64,000 nt of DNA from Pseudomonas sp. SJZ074 (GTDB lineage Bacteria > Pseudomonadota > Gammaproteobacteria > Pseudomonadales > Pseudomonadaceae). The position numbers and the translations under genes were made by a program. How positions within the stretch are numbered: position 1 is the first letter of the stretch; every line of letters begins with the position of its first letter. The DNA lies in assembly GCF_007828215.1 (NCBI RefSeq), contig NZ_VIUE01000011.1, positions 62,001 through 126,000 of the forward strand, written 5' to 3'. Under the pieces are notes generated by a model. The model was not told the origin of the DNA, searched no databases, and worked only from the letters and a program-made list of their open reading frames with translations. Below, piece by piece: positions 33,706-41,954 of this stretch.

Positions 33706-36155
33706 GCCGGCACCTCCAGGTTTTTCACGGGGATGACCTCGAACTCTTTCTTCAACTGAGGCTGTTCCAGGCGTTGTTTCCACGGGTCCTGTTCCAGCGA
33801 CAGGGAAAACTTCAGGCGCTCGTGAAGGGCCTTGCGCCGCGCCGGGTCTTCGAGCACGGCTTTCTTGATGTGCTCCATGCCGACCCGCTGCATGTAATGC
33901 ACGGTGCGCTCGAGGTAGAAGGCTTCTTCGCGGTATAGCTGCAGGAAGGCACCGTTGTATTCGCGCACTTGCTCGGCGGTCTTGAGCTTGACGAAGAACT
34001 CGGCGACCTCGGTCTTGATTCCGCCATTGCCGCCGATGTACATCTCCCAGCCGGAATCGACACCGATAATGCCCACGTCCTTGATGCCGGCTTCCGAGCA
34101 GTTGCGAGGGCAGCCGGAGACGGCCAGCTTCACCTTGTGCGGCGACCACATGTTGAACAGGTCGTGTTCCAGTTCGATGCCCAGTTGCGTGGAGTTCTGC
34201 GTACCAAAGCGACAGAACTCGCTGCCCACGCAGGTTTTCACGGTGCGGATGGATTTGCCATAGGCATGGCCGGACGGCATATCGAGGTCTGCCCAGACGC
34301 CGGGCAGATCCTGCTTCTTGATGCCCAGCAAGTCGATGCGCTGCCCGCCGGTGACCTTGACCATCGGCACACTGTATTTGTCAGCCACGTCGGCAATGCG
34401 CCGCAGCTCCGACGGCGTGGTCACGCCGCCCCACATCCGCGGGACGACCGAGTAGGTGCCATCCTTCTGGATGTTGGCGTGGGCACGTTCGTTGATCAGC
34501 CGGGATTGCGGATCGTCGTGGGCTTCGCCAGGCCAGGTGGAAATCAGGTAGTAGTTCAGTGCCGGGCGGCAGGTGGCGCAGCCGTTCGGGGTGCGCCAGT
34601 TCAGGTAGTTCATGGTGCCGGCGATGGTCAGCAGGTGCTCGTCGCGGATCGCCTGACGGATTTGGCCGTGGTTGAGGTCGCTGCAGCCGCAGATGGCTTT
34701 TTCGCTTTTCGGCTTGACGTCGGCCGCGCCGCCGACGGTGTTGATGAGGATCTGTTCGACCAGACCGGCGCAGGAACCACAGGAGCTGGCGGCCTTGGTG
34801 TGTTTTTTCACGTCATCGACGCTGAACAGGCCGTGCTCCTGAATCGCCTTGACGATGGTGCCCTTGCACACGCCGTTGCAACCGCAGACTTCAGCGGAAT
34901 CGGCCATGTTCATGGCTTTGTCCTGGCCCTGATGGCCGACGTCGCCCAAGGCATTTTCACCGAACATCAGGTGATCGCGGATTTCGCCGATGGCGGCGTT
35001 CTCACGGATCTGGCGGAAGTACCAGCCGCCATCTGCTGTATCGCCGTACAGGCAGGCGCCGACCAGCACGTCATCCTTGATCACCAGTTTCTTGTAGACG
35101 CCGCCGATGGGGTCGGAGAGGGTGATGGTCTCGGTGCCTTCGCCGCCCATGAAGTCGCCGGCGGAGAACAGGTCGATGCCGGTCACCTTGAGCTTGGTCG
35201 AGGTCACCGAGCCTTTATAGGTGGCAAAACCCAGTTGTGCGAGGTGATTGGCGCAGACCTTGGCCTGTTCGAACAGCGGGGCCACCAAGCCGTAGGCGGT
35301 GCCGCGGTGGTTGGCGCACTCGCCGATGGCGTAGATGCGCGGGTCATAGGTCTGCATGGTGTCGTTGACCAGGATCCCGCGGCTGCATGGGATGCCGGCT
35401 TTTTCCGCGAGTTCGACGTTGGGGCGGATGCCGGCAGCCATCACCACCAGATCAGCGGGAATGACGTCGCCGTTCTTGAACTGCACCGAACCGACCCGGC
35501 CATTGCCGGCGTCGTGGAGGGCCTGGGTCTGCTCGTTGAGGCGAAATTTCAGGCCACGGTCTTCCAGGGCGGTTTGCAGTAATTGGCCGCTGGTCTTGTC
35601 CAACTGCCGTTCCAACAACCATTCACCGAGGTGCACCACGGTCACGTCCATGCCCCGCAGCTTCAAACCATTGGCGGCTTCCAGGCCCAGCAGGCCGCCG
35701 CCGATCACCACGGCGTGCTTGTGGGTCCTGGCGGTTTCGATCATCGCCTGGGTGTCGGCGATGTCGCGATAGCCGATGACGCCGTCGAGCGTGTGGCCGG
35801 GAATCGGCAGGATGAATGGCGTGGAACCGGTGGCGATCAGCAGGCGATCGTACTCGGCCTCGGTGCCGTCTTCGGCGATGACCCGACGCTTGATCCGGTC
35901 GATCTCCACGACCTTGCGGTTAAGCAGCAGGTTGATGTGGTTGTCCTGGTACCAGCTCAGATCGTTGAGAACGATGTCTTCGAAGGTCTGCTCGCCAGCG
36001 AGCACGGGGGAAAGCAGGATGCGGTTGTAGTTGGTGTGGGGCTCGGCGCCGAACACCGTGATGTCGTACAGCTCATTGCTCAGCTTGAGCAACTCCTCGA
36101 GGGTTCGAACCCCGGCCATGCCATTGCCGATCATCACCAGTTTGAGTTTTTTCAT
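33702..36155 (-). CDS. nirB: Nitrite reductase (NADH) large subunit NirB
   Basis: Reduces nitrite to ammonium with six electrons from NADH. In order: FAD/NAD-binding domain (LVMIGNGMAGVRTLEELL, TGSTPFILPIPG), two BFD-like 2Fe-2S cysteine-rich segments around residues 410-520 (CGCNGVCKGTI, CGSCAGLVEQIL), then nitrite/sulfite reductase ferredoxin halves with siroheme/4Fe-4S ligands CVGSEFCRFG and CPRNCSEAG (about residues 640-685). 817 residues is normal. Expression is controlled by the sigma-54 promoter and ANTAR leader upstream. Confidence 0.95.
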   Translation of the reverse strand: MKKLKLVMIGNGMAGVRTLEELLKLSNELYDITVFGAEPHTNYNRILLSPVLAGEQTFEDIVLNDLSWYQDNHINLLLNRKVVEIDRIKRRVIAEDGTEAEYDRLLIATGSTPFILPIPGHTLDGVIGYRDIADTQAMIETARTHKHAVVIGGGLLGLEAANGLKLRGMDVTVVHLGEWLLERQLDKTSGQLLQTALEDRGLKFRLNEQTQALHDAGNGRVGSVQFKNGDVIPADLVVMAAGIRPNVELAEKAGIPCSRGILVNDTMQTYDPRIYAIGECANHRGTAYGLVAPLFEQAKVCANHLAQLGFATYKGSVTSTKLKVTGIDLFSAGDFMGGEGTETITLSDPIGGVYKKLVIKDDVLVGACLYGDTADGGWYFRQIRENAAIGEIRDHLMFGENALGDVGHQGQDKAMNMADSAEVCGCNGVCKGTIVKAIQEHGLFSVDDVKKHTKAASSCGSCAGLVEQILINTVGGAADVKPKSEKAICGCSDLNHGQIRQAIRDEHLLTIAGTMNYLNWRTPNGCATCRPALNYYLISTWPGEAHDDPQSRLINERAHANIQKDGTYSVVPRMWGGVTTPSELRRIADVADKYSVPMVKVTGGQRIDLLGIKKQDLPGVWADLDMPSGHAYGKSIRTVKTCVGSEFCRFGTQNSTQLGIELEHDLFNMWSPHKVKLAVSGCPRNCSEAGIKDVGIIGVDSGWEMYIGGNGGIKTEVAEFFVKLKTAEQVREYNGAFLQLYREEAFYLERTVHYMQRVGMEHIKKAVLEDPARRKALHERLKFSLSLEQDPWKQRLEQPQLKKEFEVIPVKNLEVPA

Positions 36156-36235
36156 CAGGGTTCTCCGCAAGCCCAGGCCCGGTTTCGTCACGTTTCATCA
36201 CGGTGATCGGACTGGCTCGGCAATTTTTCGAAAAC

Positions 36236-36276
36236 AAAAAAAGGCGTCCCGCTAGTGTGCTAGCGAGGACGCCTTT
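36236..36276 (-). terminator. Regulated (attenuator) terminator of the nirB leader
   Basis: On the minus strand, AAAGGCGTCC then CGCTAG pair with CTAGCG and GGACGCCTTT around a CACA loop with a single bulged T, followed by a run of seven T. It stands between the promoter and nirB, so it must be read through for expression. Confidence 0.9.
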
Positions 36277-36283
36277 GTCCTGG

Positions 36284-36324
36284 TCCCGTTCTCTCGGGAA
36301 GCACCGCCTTCATCGTTGGAGGCG
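36284..36324 (-). promoter_or_regulatory. Tandem ANTAR hairpins (NasT target) in the nirB leader
   Basis: Minus strand: hairpin 1 is CGCCTCC, loop AACGAT (36312-36317), GAAGGCG with one C-A mismatch; hairpin 2 is TCCCG, loop AGAGAA (36289-36294), CGGGA. The linker is five bases (36300-36304). Both are hexaloops with A at position 1 and G at position 4, the known recognition rule for ANTAR proteins. The nearest ANTAR gene is nasT at 39955. Confidence 0.85.
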
Positions 36325-36350
36325 TTGCTTTATGTATGGTGAGAGAGGTT

Positions 36351-36368
36351 ATGCAGTGGTTGTGCCAA
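36351..36368 (-). promoter_or_regulatory. Sigma-54 promoter of the nirBD-nasC-cobA operon
   Basis: Minus strand TTGGCACAACCACTGCAT: GG and GC separated by exactly ten bases, matching the -24/-12 consensus TGGCAC-N5-TTGCA with one difference. The expected start of transcription is near 36341, about 17 bases before hairpin 1. It implies NtrC/RpoN control by nitrogen limitation. Confidence 0.85.
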
Positions 36369-36503
36369 GTGGCTTCGTGGCACGGTTTTATTGGGTGTGA
36401 CGGCGGCTGCGCGCGCTGGAGGGGGAGTTATTGCACTGAATCAAAGCGTGTTGCACGGTAATGGCGCGTGGGGCGAGAGAGGGGAGTTGGCCGAGAGGCC
36501 GCC

Positions 36504-36596
36504 ATCGCGAGCAGGCTCGCTCCCACAATGGATCGAAGGCGCGCACAAGGTAGGTGTACACAGCAGACCCTTGTGGGAGCGAGCCTGCTCGCGATG
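36504..36596. repeat. REPIN
   Basis: Inverted REP pair of the GCGAGCAGGCTCGCTCCCAC subtype at 36506-36525 and 36572-36595. Confidence 0.85.
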
Positions 36597-36610
36597 GGCG
36601 CAACCGGATC

Positions 36611-38281
36611 TCAGCTGTGGAACACCAGAAACAGCAGCACGATATTCACCACCAACGACACCAACGCCAAGGTCCGCCAGACCTTCAACGGTTCGCGCTC
36701 CAACAATGGCCGGGGCCTGATGCTCAAGCTGCGGCGCTCGCCCTGTTCCAGCAACAGCAACCATTCCTCGGCGGTTTCAAAGCGCTCGTGCGGATCCGCT
36801 GCAACGGCGCGCTCCAGGCTTTGGCCGAGCCATTCGGGCAGGTCCGGCCGATAGCGGCTGGCGCTGACTGGCACGCCAAAGCGCGGTCGCTGGAAGGCCT
36901 CGACTTCGCCGTAGGGATAATGCCCTGTCAGCAGGAAATACAGGGTCACCCCGACGGCATACAGGTCCTGTTGCGCCGTCGGTGCGACACCGCCGAAGGC
37001 TTCCGGTGCGATATAGCTGGGTGTGCCCGGCAACACGTTGGCCTGGTCTTCGGACAAGCCGGGGCAGTACGCCAGCCCGAAATCCAATAACCGCAGTTCG
37101 CCATCGTCCCCCAGGTGCAGGTTTTCCGGCTTGATGTCGCGGTGGTAGATCTGCCGTCGATGCAGCAACCCCACCGCCCGCACCAGCCGTTGCGCCAGGT
37201 CCAGCCATTGCGCCAAGGGCAAGGCGCCGGACTGGTGGAACAGCTCGGCCAGGGTCATGCCCGGATATTCGCGCATCACGTAATACAGGTGCTGGCGCTG
37301 GGGAACGCCGTGGACTTCCGGAAACTGCCTGCCGGCGACCCGCTTGAGAAACCATTCTTCCGACAGCAGTGCCTGCCCGGCGCGGCTGTCGTCCCGTAGC
37401 TGCACCGGCAGGGTTTTCAGCAGCCATGGCTGGCCCTGGACGTCGTATACCCGGTAGAGCAGCGATTGCTGGCTCTGGCCGAGCAGCCCTTCGACCTGCC
37501 AGCCCTCGAACGCCTGGCCCGGTTTCAGGGCTGGGGGCAGCGGCCATTGCTGCAGCTGGATCAGCGCATCGCCGATGCTCGCTTCGCCCAGCGCATCGAC
37601 CCGTACCAGCAAGGCGCTGGCGTTGTCCTGGCTACCGGCCAGGTGCGCGGCGTTGATCAGTGTCTGGGCGGCGAGGTTCAGGTCCGGCTGGTCCCGAAGG
37701 ATGCCGGCAATGGCCGTGTCCCCCAGGACCGCCCAGACGCCGTCGCTGAGCAGCACGAAGGTTTCTTCTGTGCGCAGTTCGCCGTCGAGGAAGTCCAGGA
37801 CCAGATGTTGATCCAGCCCCAGGGCGCGCTTGAGCACATGTTGCATGCCTTGCTGCTCCCAGACGTGATCCTCGCTGACCCGTTGCAGATGATCGGCATG
37901 CCAGCGGTAGACCCGGCAATCGCCGACGTGGGCGAGGGTGAAGCGCCGGCCACGCAGCACCAGGGCACTGACGGTGGTGAGTAGCGGCTGCCCGCCACCG
38001 TTGGCCTGCAACCAGCGATTCTGTGCCAGCAACAGCCGGTCCAGCGCCTGGGCCACGCCCCAGGTTTGCGGCGTGGAGTAATAGTCCAGGGCCAGGGCCT
38101 GCAAGGTCGAACGGGCGGCCAGCCCGCCGTCGGCGCATTGGCTTACGCCGTCGGCAATGGCGAACAGGTAGCCTTTGCTGGCGGCCAGGGCCGGAGCCGG
38201 GGTAACCAGGCGCAGGGCGTCCTGGTTTTCCTCCCGCGGGCCGATGGCCGTGGCTTCGGCGAAACTCAGTTGCAGACTCAT
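36611..38281 (-). CDS. Fused PP2C-type phosphatase and Ser/Thr protein kinase
   Basis: Residues 1-235 are a PP2C phosphatase with all metal-binding motifs: REENQDA, IADGVSQCADGG, HVGDCRVYR, LSDGVW, SQDNAS. Residues 255-520 are a Hanks-type kinase with Lys in WLLKTL, catalytic HRDIKPEN (about residue 380), DFG in LLDFGLA and APE in YIAPEAF; the glycine loop is diverged (GLLGQSQQS). A single C-terminal membrane segment (LALVSLVVNIVLLFLVF) anchors it with both domains cytoplasmic. It follows nasA by nine bases and shares its promoter, so it is likely to act in nitrate assimilation. The substrate is unknown. Confidence 0.93.
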   Translation of the reverse strand: MSLQLSFAEATAIGPREENQDALRLVTPAPALAASKGYLFAIADGVSQCADGGLAARSTLQALALDYYSTPQTWGVAQALDRLLLAQNRWLQANGGGQPLLTTVSALVLRGRRFTLAHVGDCRVYRWHADHLQRVSEDHVWEQQGMQHVLKRALGLDQHLVLDFLDGELRTEETFVLLSDGVWAVLGDTAIAGILRDQPDLNLAAQTLINAAHLAGSQDNASALLVRVDALGEASIGDALIQLQQWPLPPALKPGQAFEGWQVEGLLGQSQQSLLYRVYDVQGQPWLLKTLPVQLRDDSRAGQALLSEEWFLKRVAGRQFPEVHGVPQRQHLYYVMREYPGMTLAELFHQSGALPLAQWLDLAQRLVRAVGLLHRRQIYHRDIKPENLHLGDDGELRLLDFGLAYCPGLSEDQANVLPGTPSYIAPEAFGGVAPTAQQDLYAVGVTLYFLLTGHYPYGEVEAFQRPRFGVPVSASRYRPDLPEWLGQSLERAVAADPHERFETAEEWLLLLEQGERRSLSIRPRPLLEREPLKVWRTLALVSLVVNIVLLFLVFHS

Positions 38282-38290
38282 GGCTGCTGT

Positions 38291-39502
38291 TTATACCCGA
38301 GCCGCAGTGACGGCTGCCGAGCCCCAGGTGGTTCTCCAGCGACGCTTGACGCCGTGCAGGCCGAACCAGGCCAGCACGCCCAAGCTGGCGAACAACCACA
38401 GCGCCAATTGGTAGCTGCCGGTGCTTTGCTTGATCGCGCCCATGCCCGCCGCGAGGGCGAAGCCACCGATGCCGCCGGCCATGCCGATCAACCCGGTCAT
38501 CACGCCGATTTCGCGGCGGAAACGTTGTGGCACCAGTTGGAACACGGCGCCGTTACCCGCGCCGAGACCGAGCATGGTGCAGACGAACAGTGCCAGTGCC
38601 GCGTAGGAGTTGGGCAGGTTGAAGCCCACCGCCGCGATGCAGATGGCCGCCACGGTGTACATGCCCAGCAAGGTGCGGATGCCGCCGAAACGATCCGCCA
38701 GGGCGCCGCCCAACGGCCGCATCAGGCTGCCGCCGAAGACGCAGGCCGCGGTGTAGTAGCCGGCGGTCACGGGACTCAGGCTGTACTGGTCGTTGAAGTA
38801 GCCGGGCAGGGCGCTGGCCAGGCCGATGAAGCCGCCGAAGGTTACGCTGTAGAAGAACATGAACCACCAGCTGTCACGGTCACCCAGGGCCTTGAGGTAA
38901 TCGGCCATGGATTTGGCTTTCGGCCGCTCGGGAGCGTTTTTGGCCAGCCAGGTGAAGATGACCAGGGTCAGGACCAGCGGGATCAGCGCGAAACCGAACA
39001 CGTTGCCCCAGCCGAAGGCGGCGGCCATCACTGGCGCGATGATCGCGGCGAATACGGTGCCCGAGTTACCGGCACCGGCAATGCCCATGGCTTTGCCCTG
39101 ATGTTGCGGCGGATACCACTGGGACGCCAATGGCAGGGCGACGGCAAACGACGCACCGGCCATGCCCAGGAACAGGCCCAACAGCAGTGCCTGTTCGTAG
39201 CTGTGGATCCCCAGCTTCCAGGCGCAGAACAGCGCGCCGATCACGATCACCTGGCCGACCATGCCGGCGGTCTTTGGCGAAATCCGGTCGGCCAGCAGGC
39301 CCATGAACAGGCGCAGCACGGCGCCGGCCAGGATCGGCGTTGCCACCATCAGGCCGCGTTGTTGAGTGCTCAGGTGCAAATCGGCGGAGATCTGCACCGC
39401 CAGTGGACCGAGCAGGTACCAGACCATGAAGCTCAGATCGAAGTAGAGAAAGGCCGCGAACAGGGTCGGGGTGTGGCCGGATTTCCAGAAGCTTGAATTC
39501 AT
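38291..39502 (-). CDS. nasA: Nitrate/nitrite transporter NasA (MFS, NNP family)
   Basis: A 403-residue major facilitator protein with about twelve membrane segments. The NNP signatures are AGAGNSGTVFAAIIAPVMAAAFGWG and MLGLGAGNGAVFQLVPQRF, the glycine-rich segments of nitrate transporters. It imports nitrate for the reductases encoded downstream. First gene of a two-gene operon with the phosphatase-kinase; expression passes through the ANTAR leader at 39600-39685. Confidence 0.93.
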   Translation of the reverse strand: MNSSFWKSGHTPTLFAAFLYFDLSFMVWYLLGPLAVQISADLHLSTQQRGLMVATPILAGAVLRLFMGLLADRISPKTAGMVGQVIVIGALFCAWKLGIHSYEQALLLGLFLGMAGASFAVALPLASQWYPPQHQGKAMGIAGAGNSGTVFAAIIAPVMAAAFGWGNVFGFALIPLVLTLVIFTWLAKNAPERPKAKSMADYLKALGDRDSWWFMFFYSVTFGGFIGLASALPGYFNDQYSLSPVTAGYYTAACVFGGSLMRPLGGALADRFGGIRTLLGMYTVAAICIAAVGFNLPNSYAALALFVCTMLGLGAGNGAVFQLVPQRFRREIGVMTGLIGMAGGIGGFALAAGMGAIKQSTGSYQLALWLFASLGVLAWFGLHGVKRRWRTTWGSAAVTAARV

Positions 39503-39599
39503 CGCGCACCTCAGCTGTGAAAGTCTCGAAAAAAGTCAGTGCTTCGAAGTGGTGCGCCGCGACGGCGACCCCACCGACCCCGGACGGTGGGGCCAAAGC

Positions 39600-39649
39600 A
39601 AAAAAACGCCGCAACCCGAATCGCCAGTGGGCGAGCAGGGTGTGCGACG
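39600..39649 (-). terminator. Regulated (attenuator) terminator of the nasA leader
   Basis: Minus strand: CGTCGCA pairs with TGCGGCG, ACCC with GGGT and CGCC with GGCG around a CACT loop, followed by seven T. Its 5' arm begins inside hairpin 2 of the ANTAR element (GTCG is shared), so the two structures exclude one another. Confidence 0.85.
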
Positions 39650-39685
39650 TCTTTGTCGTAGGTGGGGCAACCGCCGTTGGTTACC
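39645..39685 (-). promoter_or_regulatory. Tandem ANTAR hairpins (NasT target) in the nasA leader
   Basis: Minus strand: hairpin 1 GGTAACC, loop AACGGC (39673-39678), GGTTGCC; hairpin 2 CGAC, loop AAAGAC (39649-39654), GTCG. Linker seven bases. Both hexaloops have A1 and G4. Same design as the nirB leader but unrelated stem sequences, so the conservation is structural. Confidence 0.87.
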
Positions 39686-39699
39686 TGTGGGGTTGCTTA

Positions 39700-39716
39700 A
39701 GCGAGATCTGTGCCAA
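39700..39716 (-). promoter_or_regulatory. Sigma-54 promoter of the nasA-kinase operon
   Basis: Minus strand TTGGCACAGATCTCGCT: GG and GC separated by ten bases. The expected start is near 39690, only a few bases before hairpin 1, so the leader RNA begins almost directly with the regulatory structure. Confidence 0.83.
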
Positions 39717-39739
39717 CAGGAGGGATTGGCGTAAGGGCT

Positions 39740-39929
39740 ATCGCGAGCAATCGCTCCCACATTGGATTTTCAGGGGGGGCATGCAACCTGTGGGAGCGGG
39801 CTTGCTCGCGAAGACGGTGGCTCAGTCGACATTAATGTTGGACGGTGAATCGCTTTCGCGAGCAAGCCCGCTCCCACAATGGAGCTTCAGTGGCTACAGA
39901 ACCTGTGGGAGCGAGCCTGCTCGCGATGA
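39740..39929. repeat. REP cluster (REPIN plus flanking singlets)
   Basis: A REPIN (39789-39879, GTGGGAGCGGGCTTGCTCGC and its inverse) flanked by a diverged single unit at 39742 and a GCGAGCCTGCTCGC subtype unit at 39905. At least four units in 190 bases. Confidence 0.87.
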
Positions 39930-39954
39930 CGCCGGGCCAGGTGCCGCGAGGGCG

Positions 39955-40530
39955 TCAGCCCAGCAACTCATTCATCGCAATGATCTGCTCCGCCACCTGG
40001 ATCAGCTTCTGCTGGCGGCTCATGGCCTGGCGGCGCATCAGAGTGTAGGCCTGCTCTTCGTTGCAATCCTTCATCTTCATCAGCATGCCCTTGGCCAGTT
40101 CGATGCGCTTGCGTTCGGCCAGTTGCTGGTCTCGGGCCAGGAGCTGCGCGCGCAGGGCCTGGTCGCTTTCAAAGCGGGCCATGGCCACGTCCAGGATCGG
40201 TTGCAGGCGCGCGGCATGGATGCCTTCGACGATATAGGCACTCACCCCTGACTTGATCGCCTGGCGCATCACATCCGGGTCGTGCTCGTCGGTGAACATG
40301 ACGATCGGTCGTGGCTGGTCGCGACTGACCAGCACCACTTGTTCCATGACGTCCCGTCCGGGTGACTCGGTATCGATCAGGATCACGTCCGGACGCACTG
40401 TTTCGACGCGTTCCGGCAGGTCGATGGTCAGGCCGGACTCGTCAATGACGTCGAACCCGGCTTCCACCAGGGCGGCCTTGAGGCGGCCGACTTTTTTCGC
40501 GGTGTCGTTGATCAGCAGGATACGCAGCAT
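39955..40530 (-). CDS. nasT: Nitrate-responsive antiterminator NasT (receiver-ANTAR)
   Basis: A pseudo-receiver (residues 1-120) followed by an ANTAR RNA-binding domain (about 130-190; LAERKRIELAKGMLMKMKDCNEEQAYTLMRRQAMSRQQKLIQVAEQII). The putative phospho-acceptor Asp is kept in VILIDTESPG, but the acidic pocket reads INDT and the conserved Lys of the KP motif is replaced (IVEGIH), so control is probably by NasS binding and not phosphorylation. It promotes read-through of the two leaders at 36.3 and 39.65 kb. Thirteen bases after nasS. Confidence 0.92.
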   Translation of the reverse strand: MLRILLINDTAKKVGRLKAALVEAGFDVIDESGLTIDLPERVETVRPDVILIDTESPGRDVMEQVVLVSRDQPRPIVMFTDEHDPDVMRQAIKSGVSAYIVEGIHAARLQPILDVAMARFESDQALRAQLLARDQQLAERKRIELAKGMLMKMKDCNEEQAYTLMRRQAMSRQQKLIQVAEQIIAMNELLG

Positions 40531-40543
40531 GGTCGGGCTCCTG

Positions 40544-41755
40544 TCAGCGGCTGGCGAGAAGGGGAGCCGCATCGCTCAAGGCGTGCAGTTTGAAACTGCG
40601 GGCATACCCGGCCGGATCCGAGCCGTCCCACAGGGTGCCGTCGATCAACTGGCTGCTGCGCATGGCCTGGAAGGTGGTTGAGATGCCCAGCGCCGCGCAC
40701 GCCTGGCGATACAGCTCGAGTTGCTGGACCTCCTGCGCCACGGTCAGGTAGTCCGGGTCTTCTCGCAACAGGCCCCAGCGCCGGAATTGGGTCATGAACC
40801 ACATGCCGTCGGACAGGTAGGGCACGTTCACCTCGCCGTTGCCATGGAAGCGCATGGCGTGGGGATCCTGCCAGCTGTTGCCCAGGCCATCGGCATAGGT
40901 ACCCAGCAGGCGGGGTTCGATGCAGTCCAGCGGCGCGTCGAGATATTCGGGGGCGCTCAGCAGTTGTGCGGTGCTGCGACGGTTCTCGGTGCTCTGTTCG
41001 ATGAAACGGCTGGCCTCGAGGATCGCCATCACCAACGCTCGCGCCGTATTGGGGTACTGCTCGACGAACGCGCGGGTACAGCCCAGGACTTTTTCCGGGT
41101 GATCGGGCCAGATGGTCTGGGTCGTCGCCAGGGTGAAGCCGAGGTTCTGTTTCACCGCGCTGGCGCACCAGGGTTCGCCGACACATAGCCCGTCGATACG
41201 CCCGGCCTGCAAGTGCGCAATCATCTGCGGTGGCGGTACCACCACGCTGTCGACATCCGACAAGGGGTGGATGCCTTGTGCGGCGAGCCAGTAATAAAGC
41301 CACATCGCGTGGGTGCCGGTAGGGAATGTCTGGGCAAAAGTCAGTTTCGAGCGAGTTTGGTGCACATGGCGCTCCAGTGCCTCAGGACTGGTCACGCCCA
41401 TTGCCTGCAAACCGTGGGAGAGATTGATGCTCTGGCCGTTCTGGTTCAGCCCCATCAGCACCGCCATGTCGGTCGGCGCGACACCGCCGATGCCCAGGTG
41501 CACGGCGTAGATCAGGCCGTACAGGCTATGGGCTGCATCGATTTCACCGCTGACCAGCTTGTCCCGCAGGTTGGCCCAGGAGGTCTGGCGCTTGAGGTTC
41601 AAGGTCAGGCCGTAGGGTTGGGCGAAGCCCTGGGTGGCTGCCACCACGATCGGGGCGCAATCACTCAAGGCCATGAAACCCAGGTCGATCGCGCTCTTTT
41701 CCGGGGCGTCGCTGCCATTGACCCAAGCCAGGGGGTGGGCTGGAATTTCATTCAT
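40544..41755 (-). CDS. nasS: Nitrate/nitrite sensor NasS
   Basis: A 403-residue protein of the NrtA/CmpA-type periplasmic binding family that lacks a signal peptide (starts MNEIPAHPLAWVNGSDAPEK), so it stays in the cytoplasm. It holds NasT inactive until nitrate or nitrite binds. Typical segments are LGFMALSDCAPIVVAATQGFAQPYGL and GEIDAAHSLYGLIYA. The frame runs to 41851 but the start at 41755 matches the family. It heads the nasS-nasT operon. Confidence 0.93.
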   Translation of the reverse strand: MNEIPAHPLAWVNGSDAPEKSAIDLGFMALSDCAPIVVAATQGFAQPYGLTLNLKRQTSWANLRDKLVSGEIDAAHSLYGLIYAVHLGIGGVAPTDMAVLMGLNQNGQSINLSHGLQAMGVTSPEALERHVHQTRSKLTFAQTFPTGTHAMWLYYWLAAQGIHPLSDVDSVVVPPPQMIAHLQAGRIDGLCVGEPWCASAVKQNLGFTLATTQTIWPDHPEKVLGCTRAFVEQYPNTARALVMAILEASRFIEQSTENRRSTAQLLSAPEYLDAPLDCIEPRLLGTYADGLGNSWQDPHAMRFHGNGEVNVPYLSDGMWFMTQFRRWGLLREDPDYLTVAQEVQQLELYRQACAALGISTTFQAMRSSQLIDGTLWDGSDPAGYARSFKLHALSDAAPLLASR

Positions 41756-41954
41756 CGGGGCATCACCTTCCACATAAAAAAGCGCCGTACCCGGACGAAT
41801 GCCAGAGCAAGGCCGGATGACGACGCCGTTGTCCTTCAAACAGTGTGGCACTCATTCCATCGTTGGCATGAGCGTCGATGACCAAAGGGGTGCAAGGCAT
41901 ATGCCATCGGCGCTGTTTTGTGCAGGCGCCTCGCTTGAACCGCCGTTGCGCGGC

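Larger units (their letters stand above)
36156..36610. other. Intergenic region upstream of nirB
   Basis: About 450 bases without a gene. Reading towards nirB on the minus strand it holds, in order: a REPIN (36504-36596), a sigma-54 promoter (36351-36368), the tandem ANTAR hairpins (36284-36324) and the attenuating terminator (36236-36276). Roughly 80 bases of untranslated leader remain before the nirB ATG. Confidence 0.85.
39503..39954. other. Intergenic region between nasA and nasT
   Basis: About 450 bases with no gene. Reading on the minus strand: REP cluster 39740-39929, sigma-54 promoter 39700-39716, ANTAR hairpins 39645-39685, terminator 39600-39649, then about 100 bases to the nasA ATG. 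The REP cluster separates the nasST regulators from the promoter. Confidence 0.85.

Noticed and set aside
36250..36266. CTAG-containing palindrome (CGCTAGTGTGCTAGCG), first thought to be a member of the CTAG repeat family
   Set aside because: It is the tip of the nirB leader terminator and lacks the CCTGT arm sequence; the resemblance is only the CTAG word.
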